This document shows positions 47,998-60,009 of a stretch of 64,000 nt of DNA, one piece after another (the first letter of the stretch is position 1; each line of letters begins with the position of its first letter). The notes beneath the pieces were generated by a model that saw only the letters and a list, made by a program, of their open reading frames with translations, made no database searches and was not told the DNA's origin. Source of the stretch: Dolomedes plantarius (taxonomy: Eukaryota > Arthropoda > Arachnida > Araneae > Dolomedidae); NCBI GenBank assembly GCA_907164885.2, contig OU015501.1, positions 27,231,132 through 27,295,131 on the forward strand, in the 5' to 3' direction. Made by a program: the position numbers and the translations under genes.

Positions 47998-50640
47998 TAA
48001 ACCTATATCAGATATCAATTTCGCCCGGGAATTTACCTAGGAAAATGCGAAAATCGTCCACGGATGGAGGGTTAAATATTCATTGTGGTATTCAAGTGCA
48101 AGAAATTTTTCTATGTTTTATACGCATTCTTTTGTTTTAACTTTTTTAGGATTAAAAAGCCTTTCCAATTATCAATGTCCATAGAATAAAAATAGTTTAC
48201 ATTTTAAGTTTAGTACCCAGGACTATGTCTCTTTGATATTCAATTCTCTTTGAATATCAATTTTTCTGAAAGGCAGGGCAGTCTTAGATAAGTGTTCTTG
48301 GAAATGCTTCTGGTGTTAGGTAAAGCACTTCACGAGTTTCTCTTGCTCTTTTGAAGTGTATGCGCTTTACTTTGAATTGTTCCGATCTAATACATAAGTT
48401 TATATCTTCAATGTTATTAGCTTACTACTCAGATACAGGTATCATCTGTTGACTTATATGTCATATCGGCCTCTTATCTTGCCTCTTGATTCATTCTTAT
48501 GGTTGATAAACGCTCAACCTTTTATAATTTTGTTCTTGTACTTGCAGCAAATTCCCTTCCAATATCCAGTTGCATTTGAGGCCATTTTTCAGCTTTACAT
48601 GCATTTTTCTGACTTAAAGTAATAATGATTTCCTGAACATTTCTTTTCATATCTTATTGAAAAATATGCGAGGAAAATTATTCAACATATAACAATGGTT
48701 AAAACTAAAAAAATATCCTAATTAAAAAATATTTATCCATTTCACAACATATTACTTAGAACTCAAATGATATTAATTGTAGTATATTACCATTAAGGTT
48801 AACAGTTATTTATATCTTAAATAAATTTTAAAAATTTGCTTTAATGAAGCAGAATTATAATTTTTTTTAAATTAACTCTCATACCTTGCTAACCATTGGT
48901 AAATACATCTACCAATTTGCTTTTTTTGTGTTGGGAGAGAATTGTACTGAATCTGACTTCATTGTTAACCAGTTAACTCATATATTAAGGGAATTAGATA
49001 ATAGACTTGCAAAAATATGCTCCATATGCCTTGAGTGTTTGAAAATAGTTCTTACCCTCAAAAACTAATCAATTCTATTATAGACTTTATTAGTTTCACA
49101 TTAAATTAAATTTATACTTTTATCTACAATTCAAATATGGTTATATAAATTTTATTTTATGAATTTATCTTTATATTTATTTATTTATTATTACTAAATA
49201 CTTTGCTAAAATACTTTGCTCAAACAAACTTTGTAATCTAATGAGCTATAAGATTCCTTTTACACTTACACTAAAATAATATATCATTATTCAGTATTAT
49301 CAAGAACTTGCAAAATTACAGATTTTCGAATTGTTAAACCCTTAATAGTTGCTTAATATACCACACTTAACCCAATGATATGATCGTGCTCTATTTTAAT
49401 TGCAATACTTATTAATGTACAGCCTTTACCTCTTTGAACACAACTTATCTCGAAGAAATTGCTCAGGATTAATAGATTTTGAAACATACATTGATAAATT
49501 TCACGAAATTTGATAAAACCAAAAGTTTGAAATACAGACATTAATATGATCATATACTTTATTTAGATTTATGTTCCTGTACGCTGTGTAAATTCTACAG
49601 TACACGTATCGAGAGAAACAAAATTCGGGAAGAACGGATGTTATATCATTTGATTTTAATGTTAGTAAAAATCGATAAGATCCAGAAGTTTGACTTTTAA
49701 GTGTTTGTGTCGTGTAATTTGTTTATATTAATGTGCCTATTTGTATAGCATTATCTTACATAGATAAGGAACATTTGAAGTTGACGAAAAAAAAACTTAG
49801 GAATAAAATGAAGATAAATTGTTTTCTATCTTTAAAATAAAGTATTTTCAACTGAAACGATTTTGCGGTCTGCTATTCCGTATTTCGCATATTTTTTCTG
49901 AAACTTTGCTAACAAGTCTCAGGCAAAAGATTTACTCTCGAACTGGGAAAGATTATGTAAATTATCGGACGAGATATCCAGTCGAACTTAATAGTTTTAT
50001 CTCACTGATTTTTTGAGAACCATTAAATAACTATAAAAAAGGGTTTTCACTTGTTATATGGGATCATACTATAGCGTATCGGAATAACTTTCGATACCTT
50101 TTATAAGCTTTTGTAATTAAAACTTCGTTCAGTTTCATTCGGGAATAATAGAGGAACTTTCGAAAAGATCTTTTAAGGAATTTATAGCAATGATTCTAGA
50201 TACAGTCATGCCAATCTTTAAACTTTCGATTTCTTGGGAAATTTATAGCAGATAAAGGAACTTTCTAACAGACCTTTTAAAAATGCATTTATTGCAGCGC
50301 TCCCAGCTACAATTACAGATATCTTATGATACTGATGCAAGATTCTTCAGGAAGTTTCATCGATTAAGAACATTATCTTAAATAAAGTTATTCTTAAATA
50401 AAGTTAACTTAGTAAGCGATAGAGTGAGACATCTTTATTTTTAAATTTCTTATTCGTATAATTTAAGTGCACATTGTCTGAATCAAACTCTCTCACAATA
50501 CCTTATGATCAATTCACACGAAAAAGGGAATTTAATGATAATTATTGATAAATTGAGAGTAATTTTAAATTGCAGTAGAAGTAGCGACACTAAAATAAAC
50601 AAAACAAAGCAGTGTTGAAAAGTAGATTCTATATCTCTAG
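47998..50640. other. AT-rich DNA, one weak terminal-exon candidate
   Basis: 48940-49068 (+) is a 42-codon frame with balanced composition (NCTESDFIVNQLTHILRELD at its start) after an acceptor-like GGGAGAG, ending in TAA. The acceptor is poor. A plus frame at 49819-50016 is unrecognised. From 50150 to 50300 a phrase like GGAACTTTC..AAAAGA(T/C)CTTTTAA is repeated once. Confidence 0.3.
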
Positions 50641-50717
50641 CGTTTGGAGACACCAGGTGGTTAACGAGGAAATCCTGGAACATATGGCCATACTGATCGA
50701 GCTGCCAATCAAGGAAG
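50641..50717 (+). CDS. Candidate internal exon, 77 bp, unknown protein
   Basis: An acceptor (GATTCTATATCTCTAG) precedes one base plus 25 open codons plus one base, then the donor AAG|GTGAGA. The peptide starts VWRHQVVNEEILEHMAILIE and ends LPIKE. It is acidic and amphipathic and could be helical. The other two plus-strand frames contain stops. Composition is clearly less AT-biased than the flanks. The entry phase matches the exit phase of the candidate exon at 44607-44677. I do not recognise the protein. Confidence 0.38.
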
Positions 50718-51814
50718 GTGAGATGCAAAGTTAGGAATTTTCATTCAATTTTTGGTGTGATCTATAAGAGTACGATTGGACTGATGTCTTAATTTTCAGA
50801 TTAATAAACATACAGATTTTATACTGTAAACTTTTGTCCCTTATAAAGTGTTTCGTTTGTTGACACAACCTTTGTTTGCATCTCACCTCTAGAACCTTGC
50901 AAGATTCAGTTATGTCGTTAGGATTTAGTTAGGCTTATACTGATAATAAAGACCATCATTTTATTGAGTTTTTCTCCAACGACTTTCATGTGGACAAAGA
51001 TAAGCTAGGGATTTCATCCTATAATTTAAAAATGATGATAAATGAATGAAGGATATAATCATTTCTGTATACCAGGATCATTCACTAAACACATGAAAAT
51101 AGGCAAATGCATTTGCGAAATTGTTTAATAAAGATCCAGTAAAGAAATTTATTTTTTTATTTGCCAACAGACTTTAAAAATCGCTGAATCCACCATAAAC
51201 TGTAGTACTTCATAACACAGCTCAGAAACTATGATGAATGAATTAAACATGCCTAGAACGTAAAGAAATAGACCCTTAAATACAATACATCTCGAAAAAG
51301 GGAAATTATGATCCATGAAAACAATCTCAATGTGTGAATGATCAATGCTTGTACATCAAGAAGCTCTTGTAATTAGAACATACATCCGGCATTTTTTGTT
51401 CTTCTTGTTTTGCTATTGCTCATTTTATTGAAGCAAGACTTATGCTATGTTAAAGAAATATCTTAGAGCACTGTATTACTACTCAAAAAAATTATTATTG
51501 ATTTATATGCTTAATTTATAATTTTGAAATTGTAAAATTTCCAGACATCAGAACCTGTTACGACAAATCAATATTTAAAAACAACATTGTAAATCAACTC
51601 ATGCGGATGCATAGACTATGCACGGAAGGTGGAGGAATAAAACTCATTAAAGCTTTAAAAATAAAGCCTAGGAAAAATAACTATCTTGATAGTTTTATCA
51701 TCAACCCATTAACATGTAGTTGTTTTAGATTTACAGGCTAATATTGCTCTCAGTACATTAACATTAGAATTAGTTATTGTGTATTAATGCTATAAATAGT
51801 TTTCAAAGTATAGT

Positions 51815-51883
<69 letters not shown>

Positions 51884-53531
51884 CATACATATATATATAT
51901 ATATACACACAATACAGTAAACTAAACTACAACAATTGACAAAATAAATAAATTAATAAAAAACTCAATATTCAACATTTTTGTCTGTGTTCTCTTTAAT
52001 TAGCATACTAATACTCTTTGTAAGAGTTTTTTTCTGTGCATTGAATGCGGACGTCCTATCCTTCCCTAATATATGTTGTACAGGCGCAGGCTCAAAAGTT
52101 TGTTGAAACGTAGCGGGGGATTGAGATGACTAAGTCACTTTCCCCTCCCCCTCGTGACATCTGATTCATTTGGTGAGTGAGTCACTTGGGAATAGCAGCT
52201 GATTCCCCCAAATGACGCACAAAATCTTCGATTCAATTAGCGTGGCATTGAAACCACAGAAGACGCAAACTTTTCTAGCCCAGAATAAGTTTTTATTTTA
52301 TTTTATTTTTTTTTTTAAAGATGATTTATAATAATAGTGCGGTGCAGATTAGAAAATGATGTAAGGTTGCAGATGGCAAATATCCGAGGTGTAGTGATGA
52401 GAAAGCAATTTTGGTTTCTGGATATCTTGATAGATATGAGACTCTCCAGAAACCGTATTTGAGATTGTAGATTAATACGAAATAACAATATCTCTTGGGT
52501 TTAAAACAAAATGTCAAAATGTCAAAACTACTTGTATACTGCACAGCTTATTCAGCCTTTATCCTCACTGTTGGCAAAGATTCCTCCTTAGCTATTAGAC
52601 TCTTCAATGAAATACAGTTGCTCAGTTCTCAAGATACAATACGATTATAAATGCTCAATTTCTTTATAATTGCACTAGTGAAAGTATTTATCAACGGATT
52701 TAATACTTTTATGTCTAATATACAGAATGTACGATCGCTTAAATCTAAAAAGAATATTACATAAAATCTTCATTAAAATGTCAAATACAATTAAATCACC
52801 GTAGATTTGAGGAAACAAAAAAAAATATCATAATGCAGAATAAATATTCAGGAAAGTAATATTTTGTAAAGAAAACAAATTTCTTATTTCAATGTATTTT
52901 AAAATTTATCCTTCAAAATATTTTAATATCTTAGTTTATTTATAAATTACTTTCAAATAATTTGCATAGTTTCTATGATTTATTTCCTGCAACAAAATCA
53001 TTGTTAAATCTACAGCTGTCCAAGTCAAATATGAGCTATACTCGTTACAATATTAAACAGTTCAATACATACATGTTATGGCTACAAAATTTGGTATTTC
53101 AAAAGTTCAAATAATAAACTGTAGTTAAAGTTACTGTAAATGGATAGTTTCCGAAAATAAAATAAATAAATATAACCTAAGTCAATCCCTATTCTGACCA
53201 AACATGTGTCATTATACTGGTTTATTTTTGTCCTGTTTTTTTCTTGTATTCCATGGTTCATCATAGAAAGGATAAAATAAAATAGAACTGTCAGATTGAA
53301 GAGTGAGAAAATCAAAGTACTTCAGTATTAAATCCATATTTCTTTAATTCTTGAGTATATTTCAGCAAACAAGAATCACTTATCAACTATAACAACTTTC
53401 TTTTCAATATAATTGTTATCAGGTTTTTCTTCACATTTCTTGCTAATTTTTATGTACAGAAAGTTTAAGGTATTGAAAACTCACTGATAATACAACAAAG
53501 AAAATTTTATTTATTATTTAAGGCAAAAAGG
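50718..53531. other. AT-rich DNA, no gene seen
   Basis: 52030-52270 is less AT-rich but all frames are interrupted. Minus-strand frames at 52326 and 53082 show no domain. A TA microsatellite is listed separately. Confidence 0.4.
51821..51910. repeat. (AT)n microsatellite with ATAC variants
   Basis: A long AT run is interrupted by three ATAC units near 51880-51890 and ends in ACACAC. Confidence 0.95.
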
Positions 53532-54301
53532 TACTGTTTCCAGGAAAACGATTCAGTAGAGCATTTGAAATAATTTAGCATTTGAATCGATTTGGATACT
53601 GTCGATGAATTGAAACATTGGTTGCATGGATAGAACATCGAATAAAGCATTGGCCAGGTATGAAGTGAGATAATTTTAAGTATCTGATGTTCTTTCTCTT
53701 TTATATTTGTTTTCCAATTGTTAGATGCGCTGCAGATATAGATATTCAAGTGCAATAAAGCAATGGTGCGTCAACTTTTCCTACCGCAATCCACCTTCTT
53801 TAAATAAAAAAATCACGTAATCCAATGATAATTTTTTGGTAGTAACAAATTTTCTTTTAAAAATTAGGAAATGTTTTAATGAAAAATAGAAAAAATAAGC
53901 AAATTTTGAAGGAAAAAAATCTATTTCCAGGAAAATGATTCAGTAGAGCATTTGAAGTAATTTAGCAGTTGCATCGATTTAGATACTGTCGATTAATTGA
54001 AACACTGGCGACATGGATAGAATATCGAATTAAGCACTGGCCAGTTATGAAGAGAGATACTTTTAAGTATGTGATACTCTTTCTCTTTCATATTTGTTTT
54101 TCAACTCTTACATGCGCTGAAGTTATAGATATTCAAGTGCAATAAAGCAGTGATACGAAAACTTTTCCGACCGCGATCCACTTTCTTTAAATAAAAAATC
54201 ACTCGTCCCAATGATAATTTTTTGGTAATAGCAAATTTTCTTTTAAAAATTAAGAAAATTTTTAACTAAAAAATAGAAAAAGGAATAAGCAAATTTTGAC
54301 A
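53532..54301. repeat. Tandem duplication, about 395-bp unit, two copies
   Basis: Units start near 53535 and 53931. They share TTTCCAGGAAAA(C/T)GATTCAG, TAGAGCATTTGAA, ATTCAAGTGCAATAAAGCA and TAATTTTTTGGTA. In copy 2 CAGTGATACGAAAACTTTTC then CGACCGCGATCCACTTTC resembles the start of some hAT elements, but no opposite end was found. Confidence 0.85.
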
Positions 54302-54914
54302 AAACATTCTAAAAATCAATGAACTGTAGAATTTGGGTGTATATTTGCTTTGCATAATAACAATAAAAAATGTCTTGCTTACCTTCTGCATTTACTTTTG
54401 GCAAATCCTGTGACTAAAACTTCCTATTTAAATATTAATATGCATTTGCATTTCATTTATATAAAAATTAACAAAAATTCAACTTAAAAAATAGCATGAT
54501 TTCAAAATTATAAGCTTCATATGAACACTTTGAATTTTTTAAACTTCATTTATTCTTATAAAACTAAAATAGAAAAAAATTAAAGAAAATGGTGAGCGTG
54601 AACCACATATTATATTTGTTCAATATTTGGGGAAATATATGACAGTGCCACTCTCCTATCATCTTCAAGATCTTGTTAATGTCTCAAGATGTCAATTTAA
54701 GATCTTGTCTTCAAGTCTTGATCGTTGTTTGGATTTTATAACTACTAATTTTGAAAACTCAGTCTCACACAGATAGGTAGAGGAAAAAGAAAGCATTGTA
54801 ACTACAGACTCTTGCTGTCGGAGTTTTTATTGTATGGCTGTTTGACACCTTAGTTAACACTATCACACTATCATATCATATAATTTCTTAACGTATAAAA
54901 AATGTAAATAAAAT
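54302..54914. other. AT-rich DNA, no gene seen
   Basis: No open frame or repeat of note. Confidence 0.45.
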
Positions 54915-54918
54915 TTAA

Positions 54919-55629
54919 GGGGACAATGGACCTTCAAACCTAAATATTTTTGTTTTGAATGGATTTGCTTGAAATTTGAATATGTGATTAGTACCATAGA
55001 TATGAAAAAGTGGTTAAAATTTGATGATGAAGTATTAATAATTCATGAATTATTAATTATTAATTATATCAAAAATTGGCCTCATTAAAAATGTTCCATG
55101 CGCATTTCTTTCGCATATAATATGGTAATTTTTATTTACAGAATACCTTATAGAACTAACAATGAAACTTATTACTTATTTTAAGCATTCATTAAAAATA
55201 TAAAGAGAAAAAATAATAATAATGAAAACACCCTTTTTATTACGCAAAATACCTATAAATCATCTTTTCAAGTACAAAATTTAGAAATTCTTAGCTACGA
55301 AGCATAATTATTTTCAATAAGATTTATTTGATATACAGTTAAGTATATAAAACTTAAATTTCAATGCAATACGATAATTAGAAATGCGCCTGGAGCAGTT
55401 TGAATATTCGTATGACATGAAAATTTTTATTATGAGAAAAACACATTTAAAGATATTGCTATTTGTAACCACATAATATCTAAATTAAATACAAATGCCT
55501 ATAAGTAATCACAGAAATAAAAATTCTTTTTGCAACACATTCCTACTCGTCCGTAGTTTCACAATTCAATAAAATAAAAAAAATCGAATTTTTGGACAAA
55601 TTTCACAATTTTAAAAGTCCACTGTCCCC
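54919..55629. mobile_element. TTAA-flanked element, 711 bp
   Basis: TTAA at 54915-54918 and 55630-55633. The left end GGGGACAATGGACC is inverted at the right as GTCCACTGTCCCC, 12 of 13 positions matching. The interior is AT-rich and noncoding. AATCGAATTTTTGG near the right end recalls AATCGAATTTTGG near the left end of the element at 35392. Confidence 0.8.
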
Positions 55630-55727
55630 TTAAAACATATATATTTAATTAAATAATTCAATCTGACATTAATTAACTTCGAACTCTCCAATTTCCCTCT
55701 CAACCCGCAGTTTGAGCCCCACTGCAA

Positions 55728-56381
55728 TCTATATATTTAAGTTGTTAAGCCTATTCTTTGGGAAGTCCGTGAGAGAAAATCACTGCATCAATTTACTTCA
55801 TTTTGATCTTAAACGAAAAATTTTAATCTATAGATGTGTCAAATTTGGTTTTTGTAACCGCAATTAATATTAATTAGCGATAATTTACAATTAAAAATTT
55901 CTTTCTGCGCATGCTCAGTGACATGGTTGAATCTGTCTTTAGATACTCATTAAGCACGAGGCTGCATAAACACATTAATTTGTTTCTGCGCATGCTTAAT
56001 GACATGTTTAAATCTTGCTTCAGATACTTACAAAGCACGAGGCCGCATAAACACGTTAAATTGTTTATTCCGAGGAATCACTCTAGCTCTCTGGAATTTT
56101 TATTTTTGATTATGTTTGTGAGATGTTGAATTAAACCTGACGGAAATTGTTTATTTCACGCTATACTGAATTACAGAGTTGCTGAGTACACATACCAAGT
56201 TTTAGTTTGTCAATGAGTAACCATATTTCTTTTTATTGGGTTGAATAGTAATTTTTAAAATGTATTTCTCTATTCTTAATATTTTGATTTTCAACATTTG
56301 GCAATGATGTGTTGAGTATAATTTGTGTATTAGTACATTTATTTACTATCCAGCCTTCATGTTTTGATGGGTACCAACTAG
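55728..56381 (+). mobile_element. Helitron family 2, copy B, nonautonomous
   Basis: TCTATATATTTAAGTTG starts after a host A at 55727. The 3' hairpin (CCTTCA with TGATGG) has one mispair compared with copy A. GTACCAACTAG ends at 56381 before a host T. It contains two copies of TTCTGCGCATGCT(C/T)A(G/A)TGAC. It shares interior order with the copy at 38338 but differs by indels. Confidence 0.82.
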
Positions 56382-57229
56382 TATAGCATAAAAAAGCACG
56401 AAAGTTAAGACACGATTTCTGCATCTCGTTTTTATATGTTCTTGAAACATTGCAAAAGGCTATTGGTTTCATTAATTGGGAATTTCGTCCGCAAAATATA
56501 CATTTTCCTATTGCAAACTTCATTCTGCTTTAACATTCAGCATATATTTCTCCCAAATATCTCTATTTAATCGGTAGGTACAAAAGACATGTCGGAAATC
56601 CAACCTTTTATCATTCTATAATTAAATCTTTTTATGTATTTAATCAGTTATTCCTCCGAACAAAAATAACGATGTACTGAATTAATCGAATCACTTTACT
56701 TTCATGTCGTTGAAAAAGTTGAGCAGAAAAAGACTCACAAAAAGTTTTTTTTTCTTTGCATTTCAAATGCTACCGAGAACTTTTTCTTTCAAATCCACAA
56801 TGAGAACAGCTTTTTCCTCTTTTTTTAGAATTTAAATTGTGTGAAGTGGTCGTAATCAATTTTTATCTTTCTACCGCATCCACAAAATGTGGTTTCCAAA
56901 GATGAAGTTGTATTCTTTTCTCCTCAGTCATAATTTATGCCGAGAAGATGTTCAAAGTCATTTAGAATGGAGTTTTTATGAAAAGCCCCTAAATTTCCTC
57001 AGGGTGCAACATTTTATTAAATTCACATTTTAGCGTATTTTTTCCTGTGACACAATTCTTCAATTTTTATGTTAACAGAGAAGAATTATGGATTTGTAAT
57101 ATTACCCCAAATATGATAATTCATGTACATCTATCAGAAAAGTTTTCCGTTTATTTAGACACTTAATTTTCGCATAAACCAGCCCTTCACGATTAGTAGA
57201 ACTTATGACTTACAGGAACTTCTGAATAA
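56382..57229. other. AT-rich DNA, no gene identified
   Basis: A 96-codon minus frame begins at 56523 with CIFCGRNSQ (a lone CxxC) and runs into the Helitron. It is unrecognised. Confidence 0.35.
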
Positions 57230-57504
57230 TAACTATGTAAAGAACATTTCTTCAATACAACAGTAAATCAGAAAGGGGTGGCTACATGTTTCAAACTGGA
57301 CAATAGTTCATCATTAGGGGAAGGAGCATTGGTGTGATTGTCGCAGTGAACAATTCTGAAAGGCATTTGTCATTGTCAATAGTCCATTGTGACAATCACG
57401 GCAATGGTCTTCTCCTGATGATAAACTATTGACTAGTTCGAAAAATGTAGCCATCCGTTTTTAATTTATTGTGGTATTGAAGAAGTGTTCTTCACGTAAT
57501 AGTA
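57230..57504. mobile_element. Foldback MITE with about 120-bp arms
   Basis: The left arm (57230-57355) and right arm (57385-57504) are inverted copies sharing GAAGAACA or variants, TTCTTCAATAC, GGTGGCTACAT-class phrases, CAATAGTT and GTGATTGTC. The 30-base centre leaves nothing for coding. I could not define the target duplication. Confidence 0.75.
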
Positions 57505-57668
57505 CTTACTTTGGTAATCAGTTCTCAGAGGTTAGCGTGCTGTTGTCAACTTTAGCTACACGAGGTCAGATTAGGACAGTTTGAAGCCGATTGGAAACGT
57601 CTATAAACACCGATGTGATAAGCAAGGATCAAACCCACAGACACTTTTGCCGATACTCAGCGACTTAA

Positions 57669-58092
57669 AGCTGTTGTGTACTAACCCTATTAGATTTGCT
57701 CACCTAAATATTAACCTATGCAGAAAATTTGTCCAAGGATTGCCTACTTGGATTTAAAGATTTTTTTTAAATTGTACTCCGGAATAGAGAAAGAAATTTT
57801 ATACCTTGAGGCATCTTTAATTTAAAAAAAATGCAAATAATATTTTAAAATTTAAATTACTTGGGGGGGGGAATATCTGGTATAGTGTGTTTTAAACGCT
57901 TATCAATTCCTTTGGTGGACGATATTTATAAAATGAATCATGTTGCAAGGTTCAGAAATGTTCAGGCTGTCTGAAAATATCATTTTTATTTGATTATCAG
58001 CATTTATGTAGCTGTAAATAGTAGACAAATTTTCTCCATAGCTTAACATTGAGGTGAGCGAATCCAATTGTGTTAGTTAGTATACAGCAGCA
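57669..58092. mobile_element. TTAA-flanked MITE, copy 3, perfect TTAA pair
   Basis: TTAA at 57665-57668 and 58093-58096. It starts AGCTGTTGTGTACTAACCC and ends GTATACAGCAGCA. The interior order matches copies at 17187 and 32307 (ATTGTACTCCGGAATA, TTTAAACGC, TTCAGGCTGTCTGAAAAT). The 424-bp length reflects small insertions, including a G run. Confidence 0.85.
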
Positions 58093-58096
58093 TTAA

Positions 58097-59067
58097 CGAT
58101 TCAGCTATTGTAATGACGTTTCTCTGTGTATGAGTGCCATAATTATATTAGTCCATAAGCAGTTGGGGATACAGATAAATCCTGAAGCAAGAAACTGAAA
58201 GTGTTCTTAAAATTTTTAAATTAATTTCGATTTTAGATGTATGGGAAATCCGGAAACACTGATTATTTTAAGTTAGTCAAAGTTATGTAACACAAACGTC
58301 TTGTGCTGAAATAAACACTTCTGTAAATTTCAGTAGAAAAATATTGTAATAGCTATTGTCGTGTTACTTGTCTTAAAATTATTTATTTTTTGGGGCGAGA
58401 TTCGTATATTATTTGGGTTAGTACAAATTATTTATAATTTATAGGTATTTGGGTGCGTTGTGTTTTTTTATTTATTTTCTTGAATACAACCCAAAATTCT
58501 AGACAGGTTTGCAACCGAACAGGCCAAATAAACTTTGCTTCTAAAACCTTCCTTTAGGTCAACTACACAAAACAAAGATGACTGACTCCAATGTAACAAA
58601 ATAAAATTGATTTATTTACAACCTTATCTATTTACAAAAAAACTGAATTACCAAATCTTCGCACACAGTTTACACATTTTACTAATCTTTTAGCATTTTC
58701 TCCTCGATTCATATCGAATGACATGTATTTAATTAAATCTACACCTTTTGGATTCAGGGAGCATATAATTATTAAACTAACTCATAGCCAAGAACTCCTA
58801 TTCATCAAAATTATCTTTACAAAAACACTGTTCCCGCACTAATCTTTCATTTAGCTCGGTGGGGTCTGAACAAAACAAAATGATTTTCACTCACTCAGTT
58901 TGATGATGTCGCACTGGGACTCGGGTGTCGAAGCTCTGCTTATGCTTGGGGTATCGCTCCTTCCTTCTAGGTAGTGGGAGCGCTGCGTCTCTAGGCTGTC
59001 GTGGGTATTCTTCTACTCTTTTCAAAATGATGGGGCACTCATCAGGAAAATGATGACATCGACTTCT
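58097..59067. other. No gene identified; right part GC-richer
   Basis: To about 58850 it is AT-rich. From 58850 to 59067 it is GC-richer and may belong to the same unit as the tandem repeats that follow, perhaps an LTR-type retroelement in minus orientation. No coding domain was seen. Confidence 0.35.
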
Positions 59068-59500
59068 CTTGATCCAAAGTCACGCTCAATTCCGGGAAGA
59101 CTCGACCAGATCTCCAACATTAAGGCGCATCCTCTCTATAACCCCGTCTCTATTCTCTTGCTCCAAATCACTCTCAGCTCCGGGAAGACTCGTCCGGATC
59201 TCCAATATTACATCGCATCCTCTTTGTCACCTCGTCTGTATTCTCTTGATCAAAAATAACTCTTAGTTCCGAGAAGACTCGACCGGATCTCCAATATTTA
59301 AAACTGCCAATCTTTTCATCACTTTCGATGCTAAGGCACTAGGAAAGATCAACCGGTCTCCGGAAAACGAAACCTCTTTCTCGTACTGTCGGACAACTCC
59401 CGGGAATGCTCAACCGGTCTCCGACGTTTTGAAATTCCAATCTCTTCATCCCCCTGCAATGATAAAGCACCGGGAAAAGTCAACCGGGCCCGCACGCAGA
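59068..59500. repeat. GC-rich tandem repeats, about 88-bp units
   Basis: Three clear units carry CCGGGAAGACTCG(A/T)CC then (A/G)GATCTCCAA, with core starts near 59092, 59180 and 59269. Three more diverged units carry CAACCGG(T/G)(C/T)(T/C)C at about 59350, 59410 and 59480 with different spacing. Confidence 0.8.
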
Positions 59501-60009
59501 AGAGAATCGTCGAAAAAAACTCTAAGTCTTCTATTTATTTATTTTTTTTATAACAAAGTCCACGCCTTCTCGTGACTCCTAATCCATTCAGGAAAGCTTT
59601 CAAAAATCCACCACTTAGCATCAATTTTCATTTCTTGGATTGGATAATCCCATACTTCATGCCCGCCTTAATTACGTCATACAACAGACCACCCAAAGTC
59701 CAGTCCACGTGTTTTGCGGTCTATAGGCCCAATAAATTCTTTACAATAGGGTATTTTACTTTAATGTCAAACCCTGGTGCCATCTCCTTATCTGCGTCTG
59801 GAATCACCTACCCCCTATCGCGCACCGCCGCTTTTAAATTGGCTGATGCGTACAGACGACTGTTCCGTCCTCTAATCAAAGGCGGCTTCCTAGCATTCTA
59901 ACCGAAATGTGATGAAAACAGCCTTCGATCACTTTATCTCTCTAAAAATTTTAATTTTTCTTTCAAATCGAAAGCGCTTCATCACAGCTATCCCATTCAC
60001 ACCGGTAAT
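59501..60009. other. Open frame of 109 codons, not recognised
   Basis: 59572-59901 (+) encodes a basic, proline-rich peptide with no identifiable domain (SRTAAFKLADAYRRLFRPLI near its end). It lies between GC-rich tandem repeats and an inverted-repeat element, so a repeat origin is likelier than a host gene. Confidence 0.3.

Noticed and set aside
54386..54426. Minus-strand exon of about 13 codons before GTAAGC
   Set aside because: The donor is good but the acceptor lacks a pyrimidine tract, and the frame is too short to judge.
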